64,000 bases of DNA, taken from NCBI GenBank assembly GCA_021030905.1, contig JAGFMI010000005.1, positions 558,001-622,000 on the forward strand, in the 5' to 3' direction. Below, piece by piece: positions 1 through 11,444 of this stretch. Positions within the stretch are counted from its first letter, which is position 1, and every line of letters begins with the position of its first letter. The notes below the pieces were generated by a model. It searched no databases, was not told where the DNA came from, and was given only the letters and a program-made list of their open reading frames with translations. The position numbers and the translations under genes were made by a program. Source of the DNA: Pyrenula massariospora. Taxonomy: Eukaryota; Ascomycota; Eurotiomycetes; Pyrenulales; Pyrenulaceae.

Positions 1-807
1 ATCGCCATTGGCGGCGTCCTCAGCGTAAGCGATTTCTCTTACATGTTCCCCAAGGTCGCTCTCAGTCCCACTAGCTACCATAGCTCGAATCAGTGCGGAC
101 GCAACCAGTGCTCCTTTGTCAATCGTCGCCTTATCTGACTCCCCGGGAACGTGCAGGAATAAAGCCTTTTTAGCTTCTGCTCGAATTTCCCTGGTTGCCA
201 AGCTCGTGTAAAATGTGAAATCACAGAGATATCTCCCGGCATCAGTGCTGACCCTGACATCCGTTCTTTCGTCCAGATGACTCTTCCACCGCGCAAATAT
301 CTCTTCCACATTCAGGTCCGGCTTCAGTATCTCCGAGCATTTCGCCTCGTCTTTCCAATATTTCTCCTCCGCTGTCGGCAATTTTCCGTCGACGTCTTTT
401 ATTTTGTAACCCTCACGGTGAGCTTGGGATTCGACGCTGTAATATTTCCGACCGGCGGCCATTCCAATGCTGAGAATGTAGTCAATCTGGATTGGAAACG
501 CGGAAAGTGTTTGCGGGATGAGTTCAAAGACGGTGGAATATGAAACGCGCACTTCACTAGGGTGGACGAAAACATGGATCGTTGGCCCGACAGCCCGGGA
601 TGGATCATTGGGATCCAGTAATGGAGGGAGAATTCGCTCTAATTGTCGGGCAATGAGCCATGACGTGTTGACCTTGAAGTCCTTGAAGGGTCCAAAGCCT
701 AGCACAAGGACGGTGACGATGCCGGGGGATTGTGCATCTGTTCGGGTATTGTCAGATCCGTCCCTGCGCGCGCCTATATCAAGCGACGTTGGACGGAGGT
801 CGCCCAT
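1..807 (-). CDS. Pyroglutamyl-peptidase I family (peptidase C15), 3' end off the window
   Basis: An open frame without introns runs from ATG at 807 to the left edge (269 codons, no stop reached). Residues 37-41 read GFGPF, the family's N-terminal signature, followed by an NTSW stretch. A conserved SIGMAAGR segment precedes the catalytic Glu (E126, in VESQ). The nucleophile Cys lies in DAGRYLCDF (C195) and the His in FLHVP (H219), so the whole Glu-Cys-His triad is present and in order. The family removes N-terminal pyroglutamate from peptides in the cytosol. Bacterial members are about 215 aa and fungal ones are longer, so the stop is probably just beyond the edge. The 650 bp upstream separates it from the 3' end of the BUB1-like gene on the same strand. 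Confidence 0.88.
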   Translation of the reverse strand, partial: MGDLRPTSLDIGARRDGSDNTRTDAQSPGIVTVLVLGFGPFKDFKVNTSWLIARQLERILPPLLDPNDPSRAVGPTIHVFVHPSEVRVSYSTVFELIPQTLSAFPIQIDYILSIGMAAGRKYYSVESQAHREGYKIKDVDGKLPTAEEKYWKDEAKCSEILKPDLNVEEIFARWKSHLDERTDVRVSTDAGRYLCDFTFYTSLATREIRAEAKKALFLHVPGESDKATIDKGALVASALIRAMVASGTESDLGEHVREIAYAEDAANGD

Positions 808-1458
808 CAATACTCCTGGGCGCCTCCTTTCGACGATGTGAAATGAACGTTTGAGGGGTCAGGATGCAGCTTGCATTTGTATTCTAAGGTATGTCTCCGA
901 ACCCGCTCCAGATCTCTCGATGATCTGGTGGGGCAGCGCGTCTACTGGTGGGGAAAGTGTCCCGACGTGGGGTGCTCTCCCCCTTCGCTCGGAGCGAGGC
1001 CGAGATGGAGATACAGAGTGACCAAATAGAAGACGTAAATCTCTCGGCTTGCCTCCTAAATGGAAGCCAGAGAAGATCGAACGATGCGAACGCTACAGAG
1101 ACTCTCGTCATCTGACATAGAACTCAAATCAAACGCTGACACAAACGATTTCCCACGAGAGACAACACCGCGTCATAACTCTCCCGACCACCAGGCATAC
1201 AGAATTGTACGTGAGTATGGAGGTGGCTAATCAGCAGCTGGATGGAGAGAAGGATCCAATCTGTTTAACTGGTTGACAAAAACAAAAGACGAGGCCTCTA
1301 TCCTGTTGACTGAAGCAGACATCCATTGGACTACTAGACCCAGTCCTTCCACCTCCCAACCTTGAACAGATCCGTCCAAATCGCCGTACGCCAGGAAGAT
1401 GCGCTCAAACGCCATTCATGCCTGTCGAGATGAATTCACATATCTTGCCAGCCTCTCG
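808..1458. other. Intergenic, peptidase promoter side
   Basis: This is the presumed 5' region of the pyroglutamyl peptidase and 3' region of the BUB1-like gene. Only short, overlapping, low-quality reading frames occur. I see no gene, RNA or repeat. Confidence 0.5.
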
Positions 1459-4400
1459 TCATTTCTTGTTCTTCCCATAGCTCGCAACGAGCACCTCACA
1501 TCGCCTAATGGCTGCTCGCAATCCCTTCCTCTCCCCCTCCTCTTCCAACCACTTCTCCATCCTTTCCCTACATTTCTTCATCCCTTTCAACAACGGCATC
1601 TTCCTTCCCGCCTCTCCCTCCAACCTCTCGTCCTTGGTGGGATTCAGCAGCATTTCGAACAACTCGTCCCAAATCTCTTGCTGCCAATATCTCTTGAGTC
1701 GCTCTTTCAGCCGATACTGTTTTTTGGCACTTAAACCAATCCCACATCCTGCGACTTCTACCGTTTCGATGTACTGTCCGTATAGCAACGTGTAGATCGT
1801 TCCCGCAAGACCGAAATAATCGATCTGCCAAGTCCAAGGCTTCATGCTCCGGATCTCGGGACAATCCTGAGGACCCGTTTCCCAGTCAGCGATGAACGCC
1901 ACATCATCGCGGAATCTCCGCATGTCGATTCCTCTCCCGAAGTCGATGAGCGTAAGACCCTTTGACGCCCAGCCATTTGCACCGTCAGCGCGATACGGCT
2001 GAGCCAGCATTCCATCAGACATTGAATATGACCCGTGGTCGGGAGTCAGCAGGCGCACAAGACAATTATCAGCCTTTAAGTCCCCATGCAGAACGCCAGC
2101 TCGGTGACTCTCCTCCATGACTCGGAGAAGCTCAACGGTAAAGAACATGGCCAGGATCTCGTCCATCCCCTCACCCGGCGCCTTCCCAGCTTTCCTCCGC
2201 TGCTCCGCAAAGTTATTGACCAAGTCTAGTAGCGTGCCTTGGTTGCAATAGTCGAGGATGAGGTAACCTTCGTTAGCAAAAACATGGCATTCATGTGCGA
2301 CCACGATTGAATGGCTAGCCCGGGTTGACGAGCCGAGACGGGAGCACAGCGTTCGAATGATATAAAATTCCCAAGGTTGGGATGTCTGTTCGAGCTTCAG
2401 CGCTTCAAGATCTCGCCGTGGTATAGTAGACTTTGAAGAGGAGGCATGGACGGAATCTGCGCCAAGGTCTTCGCTATCGACAAGGTAGACTGGCGCGAAA
2501 GCGCCTTTTCCTAGTTCCCGCTTGATGGCATATACCCTGCTCGCGCCTTCGAGTTTGATAATTGGGGGAACGGCTTGAGTATGTGTCCGCTCTGGGTCTC
2601 TACTCTTCTTCGTATTCTGATTCTTGATAAATCTTTGAATTTCTTGGCCTTTGCTACCACTAGAGCTTGACTGGTCGAAGAAGCCAACAAAGGATGACAT
2701 TGGTGGGTGTATGTTCTTCAGTATCGCACCTCGGATTCCTTCATGCACTGGGTTGCACTGGACGTCATGAATGATTGGCCCCTTAATAGGGGCGATTTTA
2801 GGGACACCAGGATTAATAACCGCTGAACTTGCGGGTGAGTGCTTCGCCTTCTTCGGCGGGGAATCTTCATCTATCGATCTCAGCCTGTTCTTATTCTTTT
2901 TCGGCGTGCTCAGCTCAATGAATGGGCTGCTGTCCAGCAATTCATCAAGCTGCCGCTCAGCCGTACTTGCTGGACGAGACGGCGTCTTAGAATCGAAATA
3001 GCTCTGTTTCGTCAAGGCACCTAGTGACGACTCTGTCTGCTCCACGATCGGCGTCATGAACGGTAGCCGGTTCTGCGCGACCATGTCTGGATCCCGATAC
3101 GGCCGTGTGGGCGGTTCATAGTCCTCAGGTGGAATCGGGATGAACCGTGGTCTGGAGACATCCTCGATTTCTTTGGAATCATGTTGTTGTGTGGTGGGTG
3201 TATGAAGGTCCTTGTCACTCTCTTCTTTGACATCGCTCTCAACATTCTTTGTGTCAACGGACAGCTGATTGGTGCCATCTCCCGTTACGTTTGCCACGCT
3301 CTCCGAAATGTCAGTATTATCGGTCCCTTTCTCTCTTTTAGGCATCTTGCTCGCAGTGAATGAGGACCACTCCGACGCACTGTGTGTTGTCAGTGGCGCC
3401 TCACTAGACATTGTCGTCTCCTCGCGACCGAGTTTCAGCGATCCGCTCGTTGTCCCGTCAAAATTCTCGGTCTCGTCAAATTCGCCATCTGTACCTGAGA
3501 TCATACCCGTGCCGGTACTTTCCCCAGCGCTTGCATACTCGTCTTCGTCGTCGTCACTATCACCTCCACTTTGTGTGTCGTCTTTGGCGGCCGTCTCGCA
3601 TTTCAATGGTTTGTTAAACATGTCGTAGATATCCTCCATGGCGGCCTTGCTAACAAAGGTCATGGTCGGCTCGGCGCTGTTTTTGCGCTTCACCTTGGAT
3701 CGCGTGGGGGATTCGAGGTTTGTCTTCACTGAACAATGACGTTAGCGCGTGATGAGACGAAGTTGAGCTTAACCACAACACGCAATATTTTGCATTCGCA
3801 TTCCCGATTGAGGGAGATAAGACATACCGGTTTGCGGCTCTTGCCTGATTTCCCTTACTTTCATCTTTTTCGCTCTGGTCGGCTTAATCTCTGCAGGCCC
3901 TTCTTTGATGTTGATACTAGCCGTTGTATCCTGTGATCGGGTAAGATTTTCATCTTCTACACTTTGCTGCGATGCTTTTGAGTTCCCGTCTACAATCACC
4001 TTCTCTTCTAATGCTTGACTTAGCGATTCAATCTCAGCTTCTGTGGTGGCTGGTCTCGGTTGCACCCAGGCATTTCCGGCTGTCTCTCTCAGAGCCTTTG
4101 AAGCAATAGGCCGTCTTCTCCAGTCTTTCTCAAGCCATCCTCGATGAATGGCTCTCAGCTCCTCAAAGCTTGTCTCTTCTTCCGCGACGCCGTTGTTGCC
4201 GTACACGGCCTCGAGGTTGACAAAGACGCGCTCTTTCCTGCCGCTTTTGGGATTTATGGTCACTTGTCCAGGGTGCGCACTCTCAGTCATGGGTGCTGGG
4301 TATGAAGACAATGATGAGAATTCATTACTTCGTGAAGTCTATATATCAAGAAAAATTTGCGCCAGAAATTAGTCCTGCGAGCGTAAATATTTGGAAAAAG

Positions 4401-5453
4401 AATGAGATGAGGGGGGAAACGGAAGTCAAAGCTTACCTCGTCCTTGAATATTGCCATTTTGGGTGCTGCACTGGCTGGCCTCCTCTCTGTCTTCAACGTC
4501 TCTCCAACCCACGGCTTCGCCTCTATGGCGTTTTCTTTCTTGCGCTCTTTCAGCGACCCAATACTCTCCCATCCTTTTGTGCCACTGCCTGTGACCGCTG
4601 GAGGCCCTTCTGCACCATTGTCTGAAAAGATGGCCATCTTTGGTTTTCCTGACCTTGACGTATTCTCAGCTCCACTCCCGCTCCCTGGCCTTTGAATTTG
4701 CTGTTGTTGCGTCGCTACTGTTGGGCTCGCTGCTGGTGCAAAAGGATCTACCTTCACCCCGAGCGCCTGCCTCACAGGCCTCAAAGCAGGGCTATGTGGC
4801 CCTTCCCCTTCTAGCCCCTCTTTTGCCTCTCTCCGTCTCCTCATCTCTTCCCATCTCCTCCCCAGCCTCTCCACCGGTCTTGCTTCCTTCTCAACCCCCA
4901 GCGCGTACACCTCGTCCGCTTGCGCCCAGCGTCCTTGCCCCTCCAACCATCCCGCGAATTCTTCGTAGAACAGTGCCAAGGATTCACCGATCTTGTGGCG
5001 CGAAAGGAAGGAATATGTTTCTCTCGGGGAATCGGAGAAGAGATGGATGTAATGCAGCCACAGCCTCAGATACCGAATGTCATTTTTGTAATGCGGAGAG
5101 CTCAAGAAGGTCTTGGTGGCGCGCTCCAGCAGCGGCTGTAGCCCCGACTGTGCTGTGTTCTGCGCGCTCGGGTAAGCCTGCAGCGTCCAGCGGACGTACC
5201 GGTCGAATATATCTATTGGGTCGTCACTCTCGCTCAGGGTGAGGAGTTCTTTCTCGTACTCGGAGCGGATGGCGGAGTTGAGGGTTTGCGTGTCGCCGTC
5301 GGTGCAGGGAGATGCAGGTTTGCCCGTTGATGGGTTTGGGGAAAGGAGGGTGGCGAGCTGTTTCGCGCTGCGGCCAGAGGGGAGGGATTGGATGTTTTCT
5401 TTGCTGGACTCGATGAGGGACATATCGATGAGGGGCGCTTCGGGTTCCGCCAT
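1459..5453 (-). CDS. bub1: BUB1/Mad3 (MADBUB) spindle-checkpoint Ser/Thr kinase
   Basis: Three exons (5453-4437, 4338-3828, 3728-1459) give about 1265 aa. Introns are 98 and 99 nt with donors GTAAGC and GTATGT. The N-terminus has a KEN box at residues 18-20 (ESSKENIQS) and the Mad3/BUB1 TPR-like region at about 60-200 (DRYVRWT, YLRLWLHYI, YEEFAGWLE). A second KEN lies at 306-308 and two MAIF[SK]D repeats at about 273 and 333. Exon 2 holds a GLEBS-like Bub3-binding stretch (SFEELRAIHRGWLEKDW). The C-terminal kinase domain starts near residue 900, with a glycine loop GKGAFAPVYLV, HGDLKADN at about 1057 and LIDFGRG at about 1103, so it looks catalytically competent. The protein acts at kinetochores to delay anaphase by inhibiting APC/C-Cdc20. 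The KEN boxes plus an active kinase point to an unsplit Mad3+Bub1 protein. Confidence 0.93.
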
Positions 5454-6247
5454 TTTGACTGATTGAGGCGGCGGTGTGGTTTGTTGCTAAAAAGTCGGTC
5501 GGCGTCGAGTAATTGAAGTCTGCGATTTTGTTTGTTCGAGGAGTTCCCTGTTCTAGATTAGGTCGGTTGCTGGGGTAACAGCTCCTCCTGCAGAACATCT
5601 TTGACAACCCTTCAATTCAGAGCGCCATCAGATGGAACATTAATGCCTTCAGCCGTTTCAATTATTTGATGAATGTGATACAATTTTACCTCATTGTTAT
5701 CGCCGACCAGTACCAATGGGCGACGAGAAGGCTAGCATTTAGGACTCTTTTTATGATGTGCTCAGCGAAACCTTTTTATACCCCAAGTGATCCAACGCAT
5801 CCTCGACAGGATTTTTTCCGATCACTGTCGCCTTAAAATGGCATGGCCATCTTCGCATCTCTCAAATCCTTGAATATTAAGTTCGCCGCTTTCAGATGCG
5901 GAAAGATATCAGTGACGCTTCACGGCAAGCCCGGTGACAGCGTCGACTGAAGTCATAGCTCCCTCGAAGTTCCTTTACAGCGAAATACTTAGGTTCCCGT
6001 TGCTAAGAGACGGTCATGATCTTACAGCTATGGTGGATGAAGATGGCTCCTCTCTCCTCCAGGCGTTCTCAACCCTTAAGCAATCTAGAGCAGCAATCGG
6101 ATTATACCTATCAGTATACCATCCCTACATAGCCGTTTCAACCATACAACATAGCTCTTTGCATATCTCCAATTGAACCCGAAATATTAACACCCGCCCA
6201 GCACCGAAACACGCCAACAGCCCCTTCTGATTCCATTGCTAACCCTC
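5454..6247. other. Intergenic upstream of the BUB1-like gene
   Basis: Presumed promoter of the checkpoint kinase plus the 3' flank of the next minus-strand gene. I see no coding frame with family resemblance and no repeat; a CCAAT pentamer lies near 5725. Confidence 0.45.
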
Positions 6248-6754
6248 TCAGAGCCCAAGCGGGTTACCACCATCCTGATCCTTCCCACCCAACCCCTTCT
6301 TCAATTCCTCCTTCTGCTGCTCACTATTCGGCTTCCCATACTCCTCCTTTGCCAGATTATTAAACTCCGATCCGCTCTTCATGATTCCTCCCACAATGGG
6401 CTCGACGAGGCCGCCGACGGGTTTTGTTGCGAATCCCAGGCCTTTGCCGAGGGGCTCGCCGACTTTTCCGAGGGTGCCTTGGATCTTGTCGCCGGCGGCG
6501 TTGCCGTATTTGCCGAGATAAGCGTCTACGCTGACGGTGATTAGTCTAAGAAATAGGGGGAAAAGGACGTGAATATGGAACATGTTTGGGGGTAAAAGAG
6601 GAAAGGTGGAGCAGGAACAGGACATACCATTTGGATCAGGCTTGTCCTCCTCACCCCAGCCTTCAGGTAAGATGCCGCCCTTCTGGACTTCTTGAGTGTC
6701 CTCAGTTGGTTGCTGAGTCGTCTGTTGCTGCGCTTTATCTTGCGATTCCGACAT
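6248..6754 (-). CDS. Small hydrophilic Gly/Lys-rich conserved fungal protein
   Basis: Two exons (6754-6628, 6525-6248) with a 102-nt intron (GTATGT donor, CGTAG acceptor) give 134 aa. The start is the ATG at 6754, which has a favourable ACAACA context. The first exon is Gln/Glu-rich. The second has an amphipathic Gly-rich block (LGKYGNAAGDKIQGTLGKVG, then PVGGLVEPIVGGIMKSG) and a charged tail ending NPLGL. There is no signal peptide or membrane segment. I recognise the general style of small hydrophilin/LEA-like fungal proteins but no defined family, so no function is assigned. Confidence 0.65.
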   Translation of the reverse strand: MSESQDKAQQQTTQQPTEDTQEVQKGGILPEGWGEEDKPDPNGMSCSCSTFPLLPPNMFHIHVLFPLFLRLITVSVDAYLGKYGNAAGDKIQGTLGKVGEPLGKGLGFATKPVGGLVEPIVGGIMKSGSEFNNLAKEEYGKPNSEQQKEELKKGLGGKDQDGGNPLGL

Positions 6755-7555
6755 TGTTGTGGACGTGAGAAGGGTCGAGAGAGTTGCTAGGATGATCAGG
6801 GCAGGCAAACAGGTAGACGTTTATGTTAGATGATAGATGATGGTATGCAAGAAAGGTTACCGCGAGCAATTCAAGTAACATAGAACACTTAAAGCATGTG
6901 GTACATGACGACGAGCTTGGGGAGGCTTAAGCCTGTTCTGGCGCGGGGAGAAATGACGTAGGTGAAGCATACTTGAAGGGGGCCACTTGGGCTGGCGGGA
7001 AGACATGACGCGCAGATATCTACAATGCTGCAATCTATTGTTGAGCTTTTCGTCGGGTGGAAACTACTGTAGTAGTAGATCTGTGCCATAGTTTATCACT
7101 ATTCATGTTGAAAAAACCCGTTCTCAAGACTGTTGGCTCAACCGGCCTTCATCTCCCTCTCTCCCACAATGACCTGTGCTAGATCCTCGATACTCGTATT
7201 CGACTCTAACATTTTCAGAAACCAAACCTCCGCCGAGAACGACCTGACGAACCAGGACCGCAGCTCACTCCAATTAGACTGTCAATTCCGTAGTCCGCGA
7301 CACATTTAGACAGGTCAATGGTCTTCGCAGGACCGAGCATCAGACCAGTTCAATTCGCTGAAAGTTTGTCATTATTCACACACCGTATTGAAGGTTATTA
7401 GTACCAGAGCCGCTTCGAGATGTAGTTGCAGACATTAAACATCTTACAATCAGCGACTAATAACAAGAGAAGCATTTGGCCTTTGCCAACAAATTAGGAG
7501 CAGCAACATGCGTCCTTGTCCCCTAAGGATTATATCAAAAGTAAGTAGCAGTTTT
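6755..7555. other. Intergenic
   Basis: Upstream of the small Gly-rich protein gene and downstream of the SDR gene. Only short random frames are present. No repeat or RNA was seen. Confidence 0.45.
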
Positions 7556-8638
7556 TCATAACGCAATTCCAACATCAAGATTGGCCTTGGGAACCTCCTC
7601 CCGAAAAAGAGCGAGTGTCTCTGTCCACAGCCGCTCCTGCGCTTTACCCCCTTCCGGTGATAGAACAAATGAAGAGGGTCTGGAGTTAAGCGCATTAGCG
7701 ATACTTTGATAGAGAGTATAGAATCGGCAATGTACTGTACGTATTCCAGACAATCACGAAGCAAGGGACACTTACGGTTTCATGGTTTGTTCGCTAAGGT
7801 AGCCTCCATGTGTATTGGCTTGCTGAACGGTCAGTGCGTCTGTAAGACAGTGCCCACCTTGAGCTGCGCTCCATGCCAGGAGCTTGACGATAAAATTGAA
7901 GCCACCACCACTCTCATTACGATGTAATGAACTATGGCAAAATCCAGGGTTTACCGTGTTGACCACGATCTCTTCACTCTTCACTTTCGACGCAAGTTCG
8001 CGGGTCCACAAAACGTTGAGCAATTTGCTGGTACTATATTTCTCCGGTCCCGGCTTGACTGAATCTTTCTCATCCAAGCGAGCGAGGATGCTTGGAGATT
8101 TTTGTTCGTTGAAAGGGGTCCAGAAGTGGACTTCTGAAGACACTATTGTCAACCGCGAAGGACGAGAGTTGGTTTTTGCTGTGCTGCGAAGCGCAGGAAG
8201 CAATAGAATGGAGAGGAGGGATGTTCCAAGGTGATTGATCTGCACATTGCTTTCATGCCCAGTCGGAGAGGCGGAGTATTGGAGATTTTTGACGCCGGCA
8301 TTCAGCACGACGAGATCTATTCTATCGAGAGAGCTGGCTCGCTCTGCAAAAGTGGTGATACTATCGAAGTCTTCATAATTAAGGGGCCAGACTTCGACCT
8401 TACAGGTTTGGCTGACTCGCTGAATCTCCTTCTTTGCGTCCTCTCCTTTGGAAAGGGTTCTAACGGCGAGAATCAATCTTTCAAGGCCGTGAGCGGCCAG
8501 CTCTTTCGCGGCCTCAAGCCCGAGCCCAACATTCGCTCCCGTGACCAGCGCAGTCTGGCCTTGTAAATTTATACTGGGAGGTAGTGGCTTCGGCTTGAAT
8601 GTAAGCTGTCGATAAATGAACCCAAGCATGCCTCCCAT
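7556..8638 (-). CDS. Short-chain dehydrogenase/reductase (SDR)
   Basis: Two exons (8638-7776, 7703-7556) give 336 aa. The 72-nt intron has a good GTAAGT donor and a weaker AAG acceptor. That acceptor restores the frame to a typical fungal SDR C-terminus (PSSFVLSPEGGKAQERLW). The Rossmann cofactor motif is TGANVGLG (residues 33-40) and NAG is at 113-115. The catalytic Ser is at about 167-168 (VSSEVH) and the active-site motif is Y201-x3-K205 (YSTSK). A short hydrophobic start suggests loose membrane association. The family reduces or oxidises carbonyls or alcohols with NAD(P); the substrate cannot be told. It is divergently oriented from the P450 across 826 bp, so a shared promoter is possible. 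Confidence 0.88.
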
Positions 8639-9464
8639 AGTGTCGCCAAGAAATTTTGAAGCTTTAGATGGTAGGCTGAGAGGAAGGCTAGAATGAATTC
8701 TAAGGAGTGAATAGCAGAGAATTGTACGAAGCAGACATACACTCCGCTATCGGTGTCGGGTGTGCTAACATACGAGGATGACTTGAGCAAATATTAAGAT
8801 ATCTAGATACATGCTGCGTCGTGGTGCCGTTATTAAGCTCTATATAGCTCGTGAGTGGCAGAAATTGGTAGATTTGGGGGCCATCACCCAGTTCCAACTT
8901 TGGTAGGTAGATGTGCTAACGGCGTCGTTCTACCCGATTCTTCAAAATCTTTTGATTGACTTGCATCTCTCTCTCTCCCATCCTTCCCTGTCCCTGTTGA
9001 GCCACGCTGAAGATACCCTTCTATGGCTGGGACATCATCCGAGACTTGACGCTAACCGATATCCATACATTAGGGAGCTGCAGGACGACAAGGCTCTTCG
9101 TTCCTTTCTTCCCCGGATTGGTCGCATATAACGGCGCAGGCTCTCCACGCCGCTCATAGACAGGTTTCACACTTCACATCCTCCAGCAAACGCCTCATGA
9201 ACTAGGCTGAGCCACCCTTCGCCGCACGCGCGCATGGGTAGATGGTGAAGGTGTCAGCAAGATACCTGCAGATCTCCCAAAATCATTGCCTTGCAAGATC
9301 AATATTTGACCCATTGACACGAGGCATATCATATGAAGCGTAGGTGGTACATTTCGGCGTTTCCTCTTAGCCTTCTCAGCAATGACTCTGTCATCCTCGA
9401 TTTCCTCCTTCAATATAGCTTTGGATGCTACTCGTACCTAGCCAGTTTTATCTTTTCAGTCATC
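8639..9464. promoter_or_regulatory. Divergent SDR / P450 intergenic region
   Basis: An 826-bp region between two oppositely oriented oxidoreductase genes. It carries a TATATA-like string near 8841-8846, about 200 bp from the SDR start, and pyrimidine-rich tracts near 8965-9000. It could act as a bidirectional promoter; this is inferred from arrangement only. Confidence 0.35.
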
Positions 9465-11444
9465 ATGGCTTTAGAAACCGGCGATACGTTTTCGTTGGCA
9501 TGCTTGTTTGCAAAGAGTATATCACTATGTCTACAATATCCAATTCGGCTTCTAGCTACTCTCGTATGCCTGTACATCTTGTTTTGGATAGCTCGTGCAA
9601 TCTCAAGAATATTTTTGCATCCCCTATCTCTATTCCCGGCCCCAAGGTTGCCGCAGCGTCGGTGGAGTGGTGGGAATGGTACTGGAATTTTCACCAGCAA
9701 GGGGAGCTCTTGTTTGAGATTGAGCGTCTACACCGACGGCTTGGTAGGGATAACCGTCCTCACTAGATCTCACAAGACTGGCTGTCCTCACATTTGCAAG
9801 GCCCTGTCATCCGCGTTGGCCCGAATACCCTTCACATCAACGACCCTAGGGTGTACCAGGACATGACCAAAGTTGGCTCTCGCTTCATGAAGGACCCTAG
9901 TTTCTACAACTTTGTTACCTTCCCAAAGACGTCCATCGGTGAAACTGACCATAGTCGACATCGAGTTAGACGCCAAGTTCTCACACCTGCGTTCTCGCTG
10001 TCACGCGTTCAGGAATTAGCGCCAATGATTGAGTCGAAAATAGAAAAGCTAATGTCCAGGTTCGAAGACTTCGCCGCTCGAAAGCCCATCAATATGTTCA
10101 ATGCCTGCAAGGCATACACAATGGACATCATTTCCAAGATCGTGTTCGGTGAGGAAGTAGGCTGCCTAGATGATCCGCAATTCCGCAACGAGTTCATCGA
10201 GTATCTCCATGCTGCGTTCAGTATGGATTGGACTGCTACTGCTTTTCCAAACATGACTAGGATTTCCCTATCACTTCCTCCTTGGCTTCAAAGTTTCATC
10301 TTCCCTATCCCTATACTAGAGTTCAGAAGGGTAAAAAAATTCACTTAGCAGAAAGGCTTGTAGGTGCTGACAAAAGATTCCTCAGAAATGCCTTGTCCTC
10401 ATCGACACGTATCTGCGTGACCGAGAGTCCCCAATGCCTCTTGAGGAAAATGCCGAAAGCACGAAAGCCATGGACAGACCCACATCTCGGCGTCTCAAAA
10501 AACGGTCGGACGTTATAGACATGCTGATAGACCCGCACGTAGCAAAAGACCACTCGCCTCTCGACTCATCTGCTCTGGTAGATGAAACCATCATGTTGCT
10601 CAGCGCTGGCAACGATACAGCGTCCGACGCCATGTATATCGGCATCTATCAGATATGTCGCAACGAGCCGATACGGAAAAAGCTAGAGAAAGAGCTCCTT
10701 ACACATCTTGCAGACGGTCAAAAAATCACATACAGCGGCTGCAAACAGTTGCCATATCCAGTACGCCGAGAAAACAAGTTGCGCTCGGTAAACGCTAACG
10801 CAAGCAACGAAAGACCGCAACCATCAAAGAAATCCTCCGCTACAGCTCCCCCTTACCAGGCCGTCTTCCTCGCAGAGTCCCCCCAGAGGGCTACAAGCTC
10901 TACGGCACTACCCTCGCGCCAAAGGCAAGACCTCCACATCATTTCGCTCTTCGCATCTCGCTAACGGCACAAATCTCAAGACAACCATCCAGACATCATC
11001 CTACCTCCTCAACCGCCACCCAGACATCTGGGCTGAACCCGACAAGTTCACGCCAGAGCGGTGGCTCGACCCGGCCGAATCAAAGCGGCTGGACAGGTAC
11101 ATGACGAGCTTCTACCACGGATCCAGACAGTGTCTGGGCAAAGAGTAAGTCCCTCCCCCCCAACCCCGAACCGTTCTGTGAATGCAGGTGGGACAAAGAT
11201 CCTGACCACACGACGATTTAGTCTCGCCTGGTGCGAGATGTACCTGCTGCTCGCGAACCTGTTCCGGCGCTTCGAGGTGGAGATTCACGACACGTCTGAC
11301 GAGGACATGAGGTGGATAGATTTGCTGCTGGTCTTGTGAGTCCCCATCCTAACGTGCTGTCCAGCGTAGTACTCTCGATCTAATTACCAATGTAGCTTCA
11401 CTGGCAAACGGTTCCATGTCACGCTCACCAGGAGGATAAAGTGA
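9465..11444 (+). CDS. Cytochrome P450 monooxygenase, one apparent frame break in exon 1
   Basis: Seven exons: 9465-9743, 9801-10330, 10386-10760, 10814-10924, 10981-11144, 11222-11335, 11396-11444; about 540 aa if the frame break is bridged. An N-terminal membrane anchor (LLATLVCLYILFWIA) is followed by the hinge RIFLHPLS. Later landmarks are the helix-I motif SAGNDTAS, ExxR (KEILR), PERW and the heme-binding loop FYHGSRQCLG with its axial Cys. Downstream exons join cleanly in frame, including one GC-AG intron. In exon 1 the frame carrying RIFLHPLS and the frame carrying IPGPKVAAAS differ by one base at about 9630-9650. This could be a disrupted allele, a sequencing error or an unusual intron. 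The protein is a heme-thiolate oxygenase on the ER membrane; the substrate is unknown. Confidence 0.8.
10925..10980 (+). other. GC-AG intron in the P450 gene
   Basis: The donor is AAAG|GCAAGA, a good match to the GC-donor consensus. There is a CGCTAAC branch site and a CTCAAG acceptor; length is 56 nt. Removing it gives APKTTIQTSSYLL, which lines up without gaps with the usual P450 P-x-G-T-x-V strand. Reading through it breaks the frame. Confidence 0.75.

Noticed and set aside
9576-9619. A 44-nt GT-AG intron in P450 exon 1 that would restore frame
   Set aside because: It would remove the end of the membrane anchor and replace the conserved RIFLHPLS hinge, so a one-base frame break is the simpler reading.
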